From the NCBI RefSeq assembly GCF_014803725.1, contig NZ_JAAVBE010000025.1, positions 9,312 through 60,823 of the forward strand: DNA of 51,512 bases, read 5' to 3'. A model generated the notes under the pieces. It did no database searches and had not been told where the DNA came from. It was given only the letters and a program-made list of their open reading frames with translations. This stretch comes from Desulfovibrio sp. GTDB lineage: Bacteria > Desulfobacterota > Desulfovibrionia > Desulfovibrionales > Desulfovibrionaceae. This document shows, piece after piece, positions 1 through 7,333 of this stretch; positions within the stretch are counted from its first letter, which is position 1, and every line of letters begins with the position of its first letter. A program made the position numbers and the translations under genes.

Positions 1-263
1 GTTTTTCTGGAGTCCTTCAGGCGTCTGGCTTCCGCAAGATACCTGGAGAGTGTCGGCGGGCTGACTTCTATGCCTTTCTCAGCCAGCTTGGCAGAGATCT
101 CTGATAGATCGAATCCACGCTTCTTCATGCGTTCCAGGCTTCGGGCCAGTGCGAAAATCGTCTGCTTGACGGTGAGTTCCCTGTTCTCGGATAGGGTGAA
201 GGCAGGGCGGAGTTTGTCCAGTTCTTGTCGGATGCTTTTGACTTGTTCTGCGGTGATTGCCAT
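1..263 (-). CDS. Small helix-rich DNA-binding-type protein (C-terminus cut by window edge)
   Basis: An open frame starts at ATG 263 behind a good ribosome binding site (AAGGAG, about 7 nt upstream) and stays open to base 1. The visible 87 residues begin MAITAEQVKSIRQELDKL and end in a segment reading TLSRYLAEARR. The order 'charged helix, stretch on reading all genes of a class, then G-I-E-V-x-P-P-T-L' resembles small plasmid and mobilisation accessory proteins with a helix-turn-helix. It lies 146 bases downstream of the relaxase gene in the same direction, which fits an accessory role in transfer or plasmid control. The family assignment is by resemblance only. Confidence 0.6.
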   Translation of the reverse strand, partial: MAITAEQVKSIRQELDKLRPAFTLSENRELTVKQTIFALARSLERMKKRGFDLSEISAKLAEKGIEVSPPTLSRYLAEARRLKDSRK

Positions 264-409
264 TTTTTCTTCTCCTTGGTTGAGCGGCGTATGCCGCGAT
301 TTCCGCCTTTGGTTTTAAGCGCTCAAGCGGCACGCTTGCCCACGGCTTCACGCCAGTGAAGTATAGTGGGCTATATCTTGTTGCTGCGCCAAGATTCCTC
401 ATAGCTGCC

Positions 410-1618
410 TCAGCGCATCCTCATGCCACGGGACTGCTTTTGTCTTTCGGCCACTTGCCGGACTTGCCGTTCCTGCTCGGCACGCGCACGGGCCTCCAAT
501 GCCTTTTCCTCCATGCGCTGAAGCTGAAACCCCTGAAAGCGAAGGTGGTTGCCGGAGACCAGGATAAAATCCTGCATGTCCTTCATTTCTGAGGCAGCCT
601 TTTCCTTGGCTTGCGCCATGTGCGTCTGGAGTTTTTTGTTTTCCGCTTCCAGAGCCGCAATCATGGATTTCGCCACCCGCACGGCTTCCAGCGCCTTGTC
701 GCGCTCCTGCAACAGAGTCTGCGCCTGCCGGGCCCGTATGTCCCGTTGCCTGGCCACTTCCTCCTTGTCGGCAAGGGCCTGCTGATAGGCCGCCAGTTTT
801 TCCTGGGCATGGGCGAGGACATCTTTGTAATTGAAGAAATTAGCCGCTGGTAATTGCGGGCCATTTTTCAAGGATTCCTCTGCATCCGTGATACGCTTCC
901 TCCAGATTTCATTCTCCTCAAAGAGTGCGCGCCGCTCGTTCTGGGCGCGGTTCACCTCTTCCTGAAGGCCAAAAAGAATCGCCTCCAGTCGCGCGGCATC
1001 CCGCCGCATGGATGCCAGCATTTCCTGCTGCTGTTTAAACTCCCTGGTATCCAGATGCTTCTTGGCCGAGCCCTTTTGCTGCTCCACGCCACGCTCAATG
1101 AGGAAGCCACATTTTTGCAGACGTATGGGCAGTTCATCCTGCAACTTCTTGAGCGCGGCCTTGGTGTAAATGTCCTTGGCGCACAAGCGGCCATCCTTCG
1201 TGATGGGCACATGGAGGAAGTGCATGTGCGGGGTTTTCTCATCCATGTGAACCATTGCCGAGATGACATTTTCCTTGCCGACAAACTCCGTGAGATACGC
1301 GGCTGCCTCCTCGAAAAAGCGTTTGGTTTCGGCGGCGTTGAGCTTATCAAAAAACTCCCTGTCAGAGCTGACGACAAGGCCGCACATATGCACCGCATCC
1401 TTCCGCACGGCCTTGACCATGAGCAGGTCGTCGATGCGGTTCTGGATAGCCTGGGCGTAATTTTCCGAAGTGGCTTCATGGAGATCGTAATTCTGGGCGC
1501 TCCGGGCATAGTCGATATCCGGGTTTGAGTGGCTCTCACGTTCGCGCCGATTATGCGACTGGATGCCGCGAATAGCGTCCTTTTTGAACTTGTTCATGTG
1601 CAGGACGAGCAAGGACAT
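410..1618 (-). CDS. MobV (Pre/Mob) family relaxase
   Basis: This relaxase would nick oriT and pilot single-stranded DNA during mobilisation. Counting from the ATG at 1618 (402 residues), the N-terminal domain shows the MobV signatures: S-H-N-R-R-E-R at 21-27, N-P-D-I-D at 32-36, N-Y-D-L at 43-46, and the metal-binding histidine motif H-M-D-E-K-T-P-H-M-H at 124-133. The rest, from about residue 190, is a long charged coiled coil. An AAGGA site lies about 9 nt before ATG 1618. An upstream in-frame start at 1714 would run through an inverted repeat and has no such site. It follows the replication gene in the same direction. Confidence 0.9.
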   Translation of the reverse strand: MSLLVLHMNKFKKDAIRGIQSHNRRERESHSNPDIDYARSAQNYDLHEATSENYAQAIQNRIDDLLMVKAVRKDAVHMCGLVVSSDREFFDKLNAAETKRFFEEAAAYLTEFVGKENVISAMVHMDEKTPHMHFLHVPITKDGRLCAKDIYTKAALKKLQDELPIRLQKCGFLIERGVEQQKGSAKKHLDTREFKQQQEMLASMRRDAARLEAILFGLQEEVNRAQNERRALFEENEIWRKRITDAEESLKNGPQLPAANFFNYKDVLAHAQEKLAAYQQALADKEEVARQRDIRARQAQTLLQERDKALEAVRVAKSMIAALEAENKKLQTHMAQAKEKAASEMKDMQDFILVSGNHLRFQGFQLQRMEEKALEARARAEQERQVRQVAERQKQSRGMRMR

Positions 1619-1648
1619 ACGTGGATTTCCTTCTGCTATAAGATACAG

Positions 1649-1692
1649 GTGTACCGCTGTACCGGCGCTTAAGCAGCGGTACAGCGGTACAC
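1649..1692. repeat. Perfect 16-bp inverted repeat between rep and mob genes
   Basis: The arms GTGTACCGCTGTACCG (1649-1664) and its exact complement (1677-1692) flank a 12-bp spacer that itself contains GCTTAAGC. Each arm also holds a tandem GTACCG pair. The repeat begins 2 bp after the rep stop codon and lies about 30 bp before the relaxase start. No T-run follows it, so it is not a simple terminator. An oriT for the MobV relaxase or an operator for it are both plausible; MobV origins usually lie just upstream of the mob gene. Confidence 0.6.
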
Positions 1693-1694
1693 CA

Positions 1695-3488
1695 TCAACC
1701 GGCCTTTTTTGCACAGGCTTCTAGGCGCTTTTTCAGGCGCTGAATCGCTCCCTTTGACTTGCCCATTTCCTCGGCACAGTCCCGGATGCTGTAGCCGTAT
1801 TCCAGGAGTCTTTTCAGCTCATCCAGCTCCACGTCCTCGATTTCCCGGACTTGCCAGTGCAGGGCGCTTCCCTCGGTAATCAGGTTAGCCTCAAACGGCT
1901 TGGCGTCATCTCCGAGAATGCCTCTCGCCTTGGTGAGATGAACCTCAAATCTCGCGCCCTCAGCCATCGCATACTCCTTGGGCCTGCGGAGGCTGATGAC
2001 CGTATCCATAATGTCCTCCTTGGCGCTTGTGCCGCGCTGGTCGCCGGACTTGCCCGCGTGGTGAACAAGGAGAACCGTTATCCCCCGCCGCCTGAGATCC
2101 AGAAGCCATGCCTGCATGGCCTGCCAGGATTGCGATTCATTTTCCTTTCCCGTGCGGCAGAGCGTGGCGATATTGTCCAGGACAATCATGTCCACGCCTT
2201 TCAGCAGCGGTTCGATCATGGATTGGCCGTTGGGAGTGGACAAATCGGGCATGGCGCAGGGCTGCAAGTCAGGCGTGATGAGCGAAAGGTTCTTTAGTGC
2301 CTGCGGCGGAATGGCCATGCCGCCCACGAGGGATGACAAACGGCTCTGCATGGATGTGGCCGGCATTTCCCCATCCACATAGAGCGTTTTCTTCGGGAGA
2401 GGCGCACGCCAGTTGAATACCGCCCCACCGGAGGCGACCGCCACGGCCACGCTCAGCGCCGCAAAGGTTTTGCCGACGCCTCGCGGAGCATACAGGATGC
2501 CTATCCCTTGAACCGGCAGGATGGGCGATAGAAGATACCCTCGGTCGGGTATCTTCATGGACAGGAACTCGCTCATGTCGAGAGCCACCAGACCTTGGCG
2601 CTTGATGAGGGCCGCTTCCAGTTGGGAGCGGACGGCTTCAATCCCTTCGCTCTGGTGAAGATCATTGAAATCTGTGCCAGAGCCTGTAGTGAAGGTAGGT
2701 ATCACAAGCGTGAGGTTTGTGGCTCTCGCGGCCTCCTCGCCCTTCTTGCGTCCGGCTTCATCAGCATCCCCGCAAATGAGAATTGCTCGGTCGGGGAATC
2801 GCTCTTTTACCAGCCTGGCGATTGTCGAAAGGTTATGCGCGGAAAATGCCACATCCACCGCCCAGCCGGTGGCCATATGGATGCTCGCGCCTGTGGCCAA
2901 GCCTTCGCAAATGGCGATGGGTTTTCCCTGCGAACCAGGGATGGTAAACCGTCCGCCCTGTACTTTGCCGCCTACGAGGAAGCGCTTTGTGCCATCTGGA
3001 TAGATGCGTTGCAGGCTTTGCAGTCGGCTTGCAGCATCCAAAACCGGGATAAGCAGTGCGCCATTCTGGGATTGCCGGATGCCTGGGAGTTGCGTGATAC
3101 CCTTGCGAAGCAGGTACGGGTGGCCGCTATCACAGGCACGCGCTGCTTCCCATTCCTGCTTGGCCCGATGTGCAGCTTCCGCGTGGCGTTTGGCGCATTC
3201 TTCTTCGCGCTGACGACGTAGGGATTGCTGGCGTTGCTGCCACGCAGAAAGCTCTGCCGGAGAAAGCGTGGGTTTTTCTTCGGCGCAGAACGTGCCCTGG
3301 TCACCGGTTTCCCAGTTGCACCACCCGAGCGTGGCCGGAGTATCCAGATGCGCGATGTACGCGCCGTTTCGCTTGTGTGGCCTGTTTTCTGTGGGGCAGC
3401 GGTGTAGCTCACCGTCCGCAAGGATTTCCTCCGGGACTAACCCATGCTGAACAAGAACTTCTCGGAAAGTTTGCATCAGGTCATTCAT
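1695..3488 (-). CDS. Toprim-helicase replication/primase protein (RepA-type AAA ATPase)
   Basis: This 597-residue protein probably primes and unwinds element DNA. An N-terminal region to about 120 is followed by a Toprim domain near 189-285 (C-E-G-L-A-T-G at 194-200, with the acidic G-D-A-D motif at 240-243). A RecA/RepA-like ATPase follows, with Walker A A-P-R-G-V-G-K-T at 334-341 and a Walker B strand reading DMIVLDNIATL. The C-terminus looks like a helix-turn-helix (S-I-R-D-C-A-E-E-M-G-K-S). Start 3488 has GGAGGT 5 nt upstream; the longer frame to 3518 has none. It overlaps the upstream AlpA-like gene by 8 bases, so the two are probably coupled. Confidence 0.88.
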   Translation of the reverse strand: MNDLMQTFREVLVQHGLVPEEILADGELHRCPTENRPHKRNGAYIAHLDTPATLGWCNWETGDQGTFCAEEKPTLSPAELSAWQQRQQSLRRQREEECAKRHAEAAHRAKQEWEAARACDSGHPYLLRKGITQLPGIRQSQNGALLIPVLDAASRLQSLQRIYPDGTKRFLVGGKVQGGRFTIPGSQGKPIAICEGLATGASIHMATGWAVDVAFSAHNLSTIARLVKERFPDRAILICGDADEAGRKKGEEAARATNLTLVIPTFTTGSGTDFNDLHQSEGIEAVRSQLEAALIKRQGLVALDMSEFLSMKIPDRGYLLSPILPVQGIGILYAPRGVGKTFAALSVAVAVASGGAVFNWRAPLPKKTLYVDGEMPATSMQSRLSSLVGGMAIPPQALKNLSLITPDLQPCAMPDLSTPNGQSMIEPLLKGVDMIVLDNIATLCRTGKENESQSWQAMQAWLLDLRRRGITVLLVHHAGKSGDQRGTSAKEDIMDTVISLRRPKEYAMAEGARFEVHLTKARGILGDDAKPFEANLITEGSALHWQVREIEDVELDELKRLLEYGYSIRDCAEEMGKSKGAIQRLKKRLEACAKKAG

Positions 3489-3690
3489 GGTGCACCTCCG
3501 ACTGTCCGGCGTTCTCAATGAATGCCCTGATGTCTTCGGCGCGCCAGACGGTAGTGCGCGGGCCGAGCTTGAGCGGCTTGGGATAGCGCCCGGTCGCGCA
3601 GCCTTTCCACCACGCGCTCTTACTGATGGGAAAGAATTCCAGAATCTGATGGAGCCTGAGAAAACCTGTGGCGGGTATTTGCGTTGCCAT
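3481..3690 (-). CDS. alpA: AlpA-family excisionase/regulator
   Basis: A 69-residue MerR-like winged-helix protein with the AlpA pattern: 'flRl..i...f.iSKSaWWkGc..GrYPkPlKLGpRttvWr.edi.afi'. AlpA proteins activate or direct excision of P4-like elements and regulate int. Start 3690 lies 2 nt after a GGAGGAAGGG site. A further in-frame ATG at 3708 has no site. The stop overlaps the start of the replication gene. The AT-rich upstream region carries an inverted repeat and phased short repeats that may be its operator. Confidence 0.85.
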   Translation of the reverse strand: MATQIPATGFLRLHQILEFFPISKSAWWKGCATGRYPKPLKLGPRTTVWRAEDIRAFIENAGQSEVHHE

Positions 3691-4213
3691 AACCCTTCCT
3701 CCGTTCAAAAATGGTTTACGGAGGGTTATAGTCCGTATTTGTGTAATTTATCCATATATTTCAACTTGTAACCAAGATGTCCCGAGATGTACCCAGATGC
3801 AGTTCAGGAGACTCAAGTGACCATAAATACTTATGTAAATTTAGGCCGGGTTGACGGCCACACGGTCTTAATTTTTTTGGAAAAAATTTTTAAGTTGAAA
3901 AATATATTCTATTGCGACCTGCGTATATATAATAAAACTAGTAGATTACATGCCAAAGAAATGGGCCCGAATAGAGATTTATTTATCGAAAAAAATTTGT
4001 TTTTTGACATTTTGTAACCAAAGCTCTGCCAAATATAAAATTATTCTATTATTACTCATAGTTAAGAATAAAGACAAAAGACATTCAGATGTAAACGGAT
4101 TTAGTAGTTGGTATAACATATGGGAATAATTTTCTAAAATTAATCTCCTTGACGGCCAGTTGGCCGCTGCCCTCCTCCCCACTAGGTTTTGAGAAATGGA
4201 GTCTGCAATTCAC
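3691..4213. other. AT-rich intergenic region with candidate control sites
   Basis: No convincing gene is seen in these 520 bases. Near the alpA end lies a perfect inverted repeat, TACGGA (3717-3722) and TCCGTA (3732-3737) with a 9-bp spacer. Further up, AGATG(T/C) recurs at 3775, 3785 and 3795, exactly one helical turn apart. The stretch is far richer in A+T than the flanking genes. It separates alpA from the int terminator, and it may hold the alpA promoter or an element origin. A 76-codon plus-strand frame at 3787-4017 has no ribosome binding site and no recognisable features. Confidence 0.5.
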
Positions 4214-4253
4214 AAAAAAACAGGGCATCCCCGACAGAACGGAATACCCTGTT
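4214..4253 (-). terminator. Rho-independent terminator of integrase 1
   Basis: Read on the minus strand, AACAGGG pairs with CCCTGTT around an inner TTCCG/CGGGG step, and a run of T follows directly. It lies 28 bases past the int stop codon at 4281. Confidence 0.85.
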
Positions 4254-4280
4254 GCGAGCTTATACTGTTTATGAATAGTA

Positions 4281-5477
4281 TTATTTGCCCCAAGATTTAT
4301 CCCGCAGGCTATCCAAAAAATCGCTCCATTCCTGCATCATCCTTTTCCGCTCTGGAAGATACTCGGCATAGTTATAGGCAGCGCGGACGCCATTACTGTC
4401 TCCATGCGCAAGCTGACGTTCAATCCAGTCGCGGTTATAGCAGAGTTCATTGAGCAGGGTTGAAGCAATAGAGCGAAAGCCGTGAACGCTCATTTCATGC
4501 TTCTGATAGCCCATGCGCCGGAGGGCGTTGAGCATGGTCGCATCCGAGATGGGCCGTGTTTCCGTCCGCGTGGATGGAAAGAGGTATTGGCCTTCCCCCG
4601 AAAACTTTTTCAATTCTTTCAAGATGGTGAGAGCCTGGCGGGACAAGGGAACGATATGAGTGCGCCGCATCTTCATACGCTCGGCAGGGATGCGCCATTC
4701 GGCTGCGTCCAGATCGAACTCCTGCCAGGTGGCGCAGCGCAATTCGGTCGGACGCACAAAAAGCATTGGAGCCAGTTTCAGGGCGCAAACAAGCGGGTAA
4801 TAGCCAGCATACTCGTCTATGGCCATGAGGAGATGGGCCACTTTTTCTTTTCCCAGGACAGCGGCGCGGTGAACAACCTTGCGAGGCCTCAATGCGCCAT
4901 GCAGATCCGCCGCGATATTGTGCTTGATTTTGCCCATGGCGATGGCGAAGCGAAATACCTGGCCAATAATTTGAAGCACCCTACGCGCGGTTTCGTGATT
5001 TCCTTTGCCTTCGATGCTCTTGACGAGCGCGAGAATCTCCGGCGCTTCAAGGCTGGCAATGTGTTTTTTCCCGATGATGGGTAGAATGTAGGTATTTAAG
5101 CGATACAGGGCTGTTCCCTGATGTTTTTCCGAAAATCCGGCAAGGCGTGTCCGATGCCAGTCCAAGGCGATATTTTCAAAACTGTCGCGTTCAGCCGTGA
5201 CCTGTTCCTGCTTGGCGGCTTTTTTCTGTGCCGATGGGTCGATTCCCTTGGCGAGCAACCCTTTAGCCTCATCGCGCCGCCCTCGCGCGTCTTTCAGGGA
5301 AACAGCCGGATAATCGCCAAAACTGAGCAGCTTTGACTTGCCCTCGAATCGGTAGGCCAGCCGCCAGAGCTTGCTGCCGGTCGGGGGCACATAGAGGAAG
5401 AGCCCGCCTCCATCAAAATACTTCCTTGGCTTCGCTTCCGGTTTCAGGCTGCGGATGTGGGTATCGGTCAAGGGCAT
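4281..5477 (-). CDS. int: P4-type tyrosine integrase (element 1)
   Basis: Site-specific recombinase of the P4 integrase group, 398 residues. The N-terminal arm-binding domain is the DUF4102 type (FDGGGLFLYVPPTGSKLW at 21-38). The catalytic residues are all visible: Arg242 (F-V-R-P-T-E-L-R), H332-G-F-R335, His358 (Q-L-A-H) and the probable nucleophile Tyr368 (A-A-Y-N-Y-A-E-Y). The start at 5477 is preceded by GGAGGT at a 7-nt distance; an earlier in-frame ATG at 5516 is not. It lies 240 bases from the tRNA-Glu-derived repeat, pointing away from it, and ends in its own terminator. tRNA targeting is typical of the family. Confidence 0.93.
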   Translation of the reverse strand: MPLTDTHIRSLKPEAKPRKYFDGGGLFLYVPPTGSKLWRLAYRFEGKSKLLSFGDYPAVSLKDARGRRDEAKGLLAKGIDPSAQKKAAKQEQVTAERDSFENIALDWHRTRLAGFSEKHQGTALYRLNTYILPIIGKKHIASLEAPEILALVKSIEGKGNHETARRVLQIIGQVFRFAIAMGKIKHNIAADLHGALRPRKVVHRAAVLGKEKVAHLLMAIDEYAGYYPLVCALKLAPMLFVRPTELRCATWQEFDLDAAEWRIPAERMKMRRTHIVPLSRQALTILKELKKFSGEGQYLFPSTRTETRPISDATMLNALRRMGYQKHEMSVHGFRSIASTLLNELCYNRDWIERQLAHGDSNGVRAAYNYAEYLPERKRMMQEWSDFLDSLRDKSWGK

Positions 5478-5604
5478 CTTGGCTACCTCCACGTTAATGG
5501 ACGATATGATACCCACATGGACAAAAACATTGCTATTTTAGCAAGTTGACTGTGTGGGTATCGCAAATCAGCATAGCACAGCGATGCCCACAAATATACC
5601 CACA
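5456..5604. repeat. Five copies of a TGTGGGTATC box around the int 1 start
   Basis: TGTGGGTATC occurs at 5456-5465 and 5553-5562. Its complement GATACCCACA is at 5508-5517, with one-mismatch complements at 5583-5592 and 5595-5604. The group straddles the integrase start and its upstream region and ends 112 bases from the att repeat. This arrangement suits arm-type integrase binding sites, AlpA binding sites, or autoregulation of int. Confidence 0.65.
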
Positions 5605-5659
5605 AAAAGTGTGGATGCAACTGGACTTAGGTACACTTCGGGAAACACAACTGGAGAGA

Positions 5660-5698
5660 AAAAATAAAGAATGCCAAGGCCTTTTACACCTTGGCATC
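5660..5698 (-). terminator. Rho-independent terminator next to the tRNA-Glu fragment
   Basis: On the minus strand ATGCCAAGG and CCTTGGCAT form a 9-bp stem with a 9-nt loop, followed by TTCTTTATTTTTT. It lies just 3' of the tRNA-derived repeat 5717-5766, as expected for the terminator that served tRNA-Glu before element 2 inserted. Whether it came from the host or from element 1 cannot be told here. Confidence 0.85.
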
Positions 5699-5716
5699 CA
5701 TATTTATACCTAAATT

Positions 5717-5766
5717 TGGCGTCCCCAAGGGGATTTGAACCCCTGTTGACGGCGTGAAAGGCCGTT
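5717..5766 (-). repeat. att site: duplicated 3' part of tRNA-Glu
   Basis: These 50 bases are identical to 12127-12176, covering the encoded CCA, the acceptor 3' strand, the T arm and the anticodon arm including TTC. Identity stops at 5767, so this is a tRNA fragment and not a gene. It is both the right boundary of element 1 and the left boundary of element 2. Confidence 0.95.
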
Positions 5767-5829
5767 AGTCACTCTAATATCCTGATTTTATTTCCGTTTT
5801 TTCCACCCTCCTCACGAGGGGGATTTTTG

Positions 5830-6705
5830 ATGGTTTTAGCGGAAGCATTCGACCTTTATTGCCAGCTTGTGCTTGCTTCCCATTCACAGAGGGAAATTAA
5901 GTCAGAGCTTGGCCGATGGCAACTCCATATTGCCCCAGTGTTGGCCGAAACACCGCTCCATTCAATCAGAAACATGCAAATCTTGCAACTCCAAAAAACG
6001 CTTGAAGCCAAAAAATTGAGCCCGCAATCTGTTTATCATTGCCTGTCACTGGTGCGCCGGGTTTTGAGAAGAGCCCAAGAATGGGAATTATATGAAGGGC
6101 CTGTACCAAAATTCAGGATGCCAAGGTTTGATAATCGCCGTATGCGCTTTCTATCGGCAGAGGAGGCAAAAAGACTCCTGGCTGAGTTGAAAAAAGAATC
6201 CGACCTTTGGTTTGACATCACTCTATTCACACTCCAAACAGGATTACGCGCAGGAGAAATATATAATTTACGTTCCTTCGATATTGACTCAAAGAATAAA
6301 TATCTAAAAATATACGATTCCAAAAATAGGACAACGCGCATTGTCTATCTTAACAAGACAGCATCAAAAATCATTAAAAAATATAAGAGTAAGAAAAAAG
6401 AAGGACTTCCGCTTTTTCAGGAAAATGGAAGGCTTCCGCAGAGTACATATCGAATATTCAGCAATGCAGTGAAGAAATGCGGATTCAATGCCGGTATAAC
6501 CGACCGTAGGGAAATGGTTTGTTTTCACACTATCCGCCATACATTCGCCTCATGGCTGATACAGGGGGGAACTCCTCTTGCGATGGTCGGAAAATTATTA
6601 GGCCATAAGACCATAAAAATGACCATGCGCTATGCCCATCTAGCCCCGGAACAGGAAGTCCAGGCCGTTTCTTCGCTGCCTTTATCGGACTTTCGCATGG
6701 GGTAA
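5830..6705 (+). CDS. Tyrosine recombinase/integrase (element 2)
   Basis: A phage-type tyrosine recombinase of 291 residues. A SAM-like core-binding domain covers about 1-95, then the catalytic domain: Arg140 (G-L-R-A-G-E-I), His233 and Arg236 (F-H-T-I-R-H), His259 (L-G-H-K) and Tyr268 (M-R-Y-A-H). It lacks the DUF4102 arm domain of integrase 1 and is not closely related to it. It starts 64 bases inside the att repeat. A GAGGGGG site precedes ATG 5830 and lies in the right arm of a small hairpin (CCCTC/GAGGG, about 5811-5825), which could limit translation. Its A+T content is well above that of the chromosome. Confidence 0.92.
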   Translation: MVLAEAFDLYCQLVLASHSQREIKSELGRWQLHIAPVLAETPLHSIRNMQILQLQKTLEAKKLSPQSVYHCLSLVRRVLRRAQEWELYEGPVPKFRMPRFDNRRMRFLSAEEAKRLLAELKKESDLWFDITLFTLQTGLRAGEIYNLRSFDIDSKNKYLKIYDSKNRTTRIVYLNKTASKIIKKYKSKKKEGLPLFQENGRLPQSTYRIFSNAVKKCGFNAGITDRREMVCFHTIRHTFASWLIQGGTPLAMVGKLLGHKTIKMTMRYAHLAPEQEVQAVSSLPLSDFRMG

Positions 6706-6737
6706 TCCTTTCCAATGGCGGCGAGCTGAGAGGGCAT

Positions 6738-6766
6738 TTGACCTGTGGCCTCATTGTAGCTACATT
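6738..6766 (+). promoter_or_regulatory. Promoter and operator of the toxin-antitoxin operon
   Basis: TTGACC (6738-6743) and TACATT (6761-6766) are separated by 17 bp. A perfect 10-bp palindrome, TGTAGCTACA (6755-6764), overlaps the -10 box, which is where DinJ/RelB-type antitoxins bind for autorepression. Confidence 0.75.
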
Positions 6767-6783
6767 TAGCGGCGAGGTGGAAA

Positions 6784-7059
6784 ATGAGTACAGCACAGGC
6801 AAATAATTCGGTTGTTCGTGCGCGTATTGATACGGCCACGAAAGAAAGAGCCGCCAACGCATTGGCAGAAATGGGAATTTCAATTTCTGACGCCATCCGG
6901 CTACTGCTGGTGCGCGTAGCGGATGAACGCCGGCTCCCCTTCGAGGTAAAGGCGCCCAATGCAACGACCCGTGGAGCAATCGCTGAACTTGAAGCCGGAA
7001 AGGGGCATAAATTCAATTCCGTAGCTGATATGATGGCGGCTCTTGATGCGGAGCATTGA
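6784..7059 (+). CDS. dinJ: RelB/DinJ-family antitoxin
   Basis: A 91-residue protein whose N-terminal half is a ribbon-helix-helix domain typical of DinJ: VVRARIDTATKERAANAL, then GISISDAIRLLLVRVA. The C-terminal tail would wrap the toxin. GAGGTGG lies 4-5 nt before the ATG. The gene overlaps the downstream toxin by 14 bases, so the two are coupled and co-expressed from the promoter at 6738-6766. The pair may stabilise element 2 by post-segregational killing. Confidence 0.9.
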   Translation: MSTAQANNSVVRARIDTATKERAANALAEMGISISDAIRLLLVRVADERRLPFEVKAPNATTRGAIAELEAGKGHKFNSVADMMAALDAEH

Positions 7060-7333
7060 GCTTTCCACGGCCTTCAAGCGGGATTACAAACGCGCCAAGG
7101 CGAACCCGCGCTACGCCCAGGACGTGCGGAGCCTTTTTGAGAGCGTGGTCTTGCTGCTGGCCAACGATGAACCCTTGCCGGACACCTGTCGGGATCACGC
7201 GCTGATAGGCGACTGGAAGGGGTATCGGGAGTGTCATTTAAAGCCGGATTTATTGCTGATTTACAAGACAGAGGAGCCGGACATCCTGAAAATTGCCCGG
7301 CTTGGTTCACATTCTGAGCTTTTTAGCCGTTGA
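7046..7333 (+). CDS. yafQ: YafQ-family mRNA interferase toxin
   Basis: A RelE-fold endoribonuclease of 95 residues that in the YafQ family cuts mRNA on the ribosome. Family residues are in place: a D-H-A-L-x-G-D-W-K-G-Y-R-E-C-H block, K-P-D-L-L-L-I-Y, and a final A-R-L-G-S-H-S-E-L-F containing the conserved Arg, His and Phe. ATG 7046 lies inside the antitoxin end; a TTG one codon earlier is less likely. No lesion is seen, so the toxin is probably active. Confidence 0.9.
   Translation: MRSIELSTAFKRDYKRAKANPRYAQDVRSLFESVVLLLANDEPLPDTCRDHALIGDWKGYRECHLKPDLLLIYKTEEPDILKIARLGSHSELFSR

Larger units (their letters stand above)
1..5766. mobile_element. Element 1: integrative mobilizable element, left end outside the window
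   Basis: This stretch holds a P4-type integrase next to a tRNA-Glu-derived repeat (5717-5766), an AlpA-like protein, a Toprim-helicase replication protein, a MobV relaxase and a small DNA-binding protein, all on the minus strand. Its base composition is clearly lower in G+C than the chromosome right of 12300. The integrase beside the tRNA-derived repeat is the usual layout of P4-like islands. The other end is not in the window, so total size and cargo are unknown. Element 2 separates it from the intact tRNA gene. Confidence 0.8.

Noticed and set aside
3787-4017. 76-codon plus-strand frame in the AT-rich region
   Set aside because: No ribosome binding site, no recognisable motif, and AT-rich DNA with repeats; kept as intergenic.
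5717-5766. Second tRNA-Glu gene
   Set aside because: Identity with the real tRNA stops after the anticodon arm; the D arm and the 5' acceptor strand are missing, so it is an att fragment.
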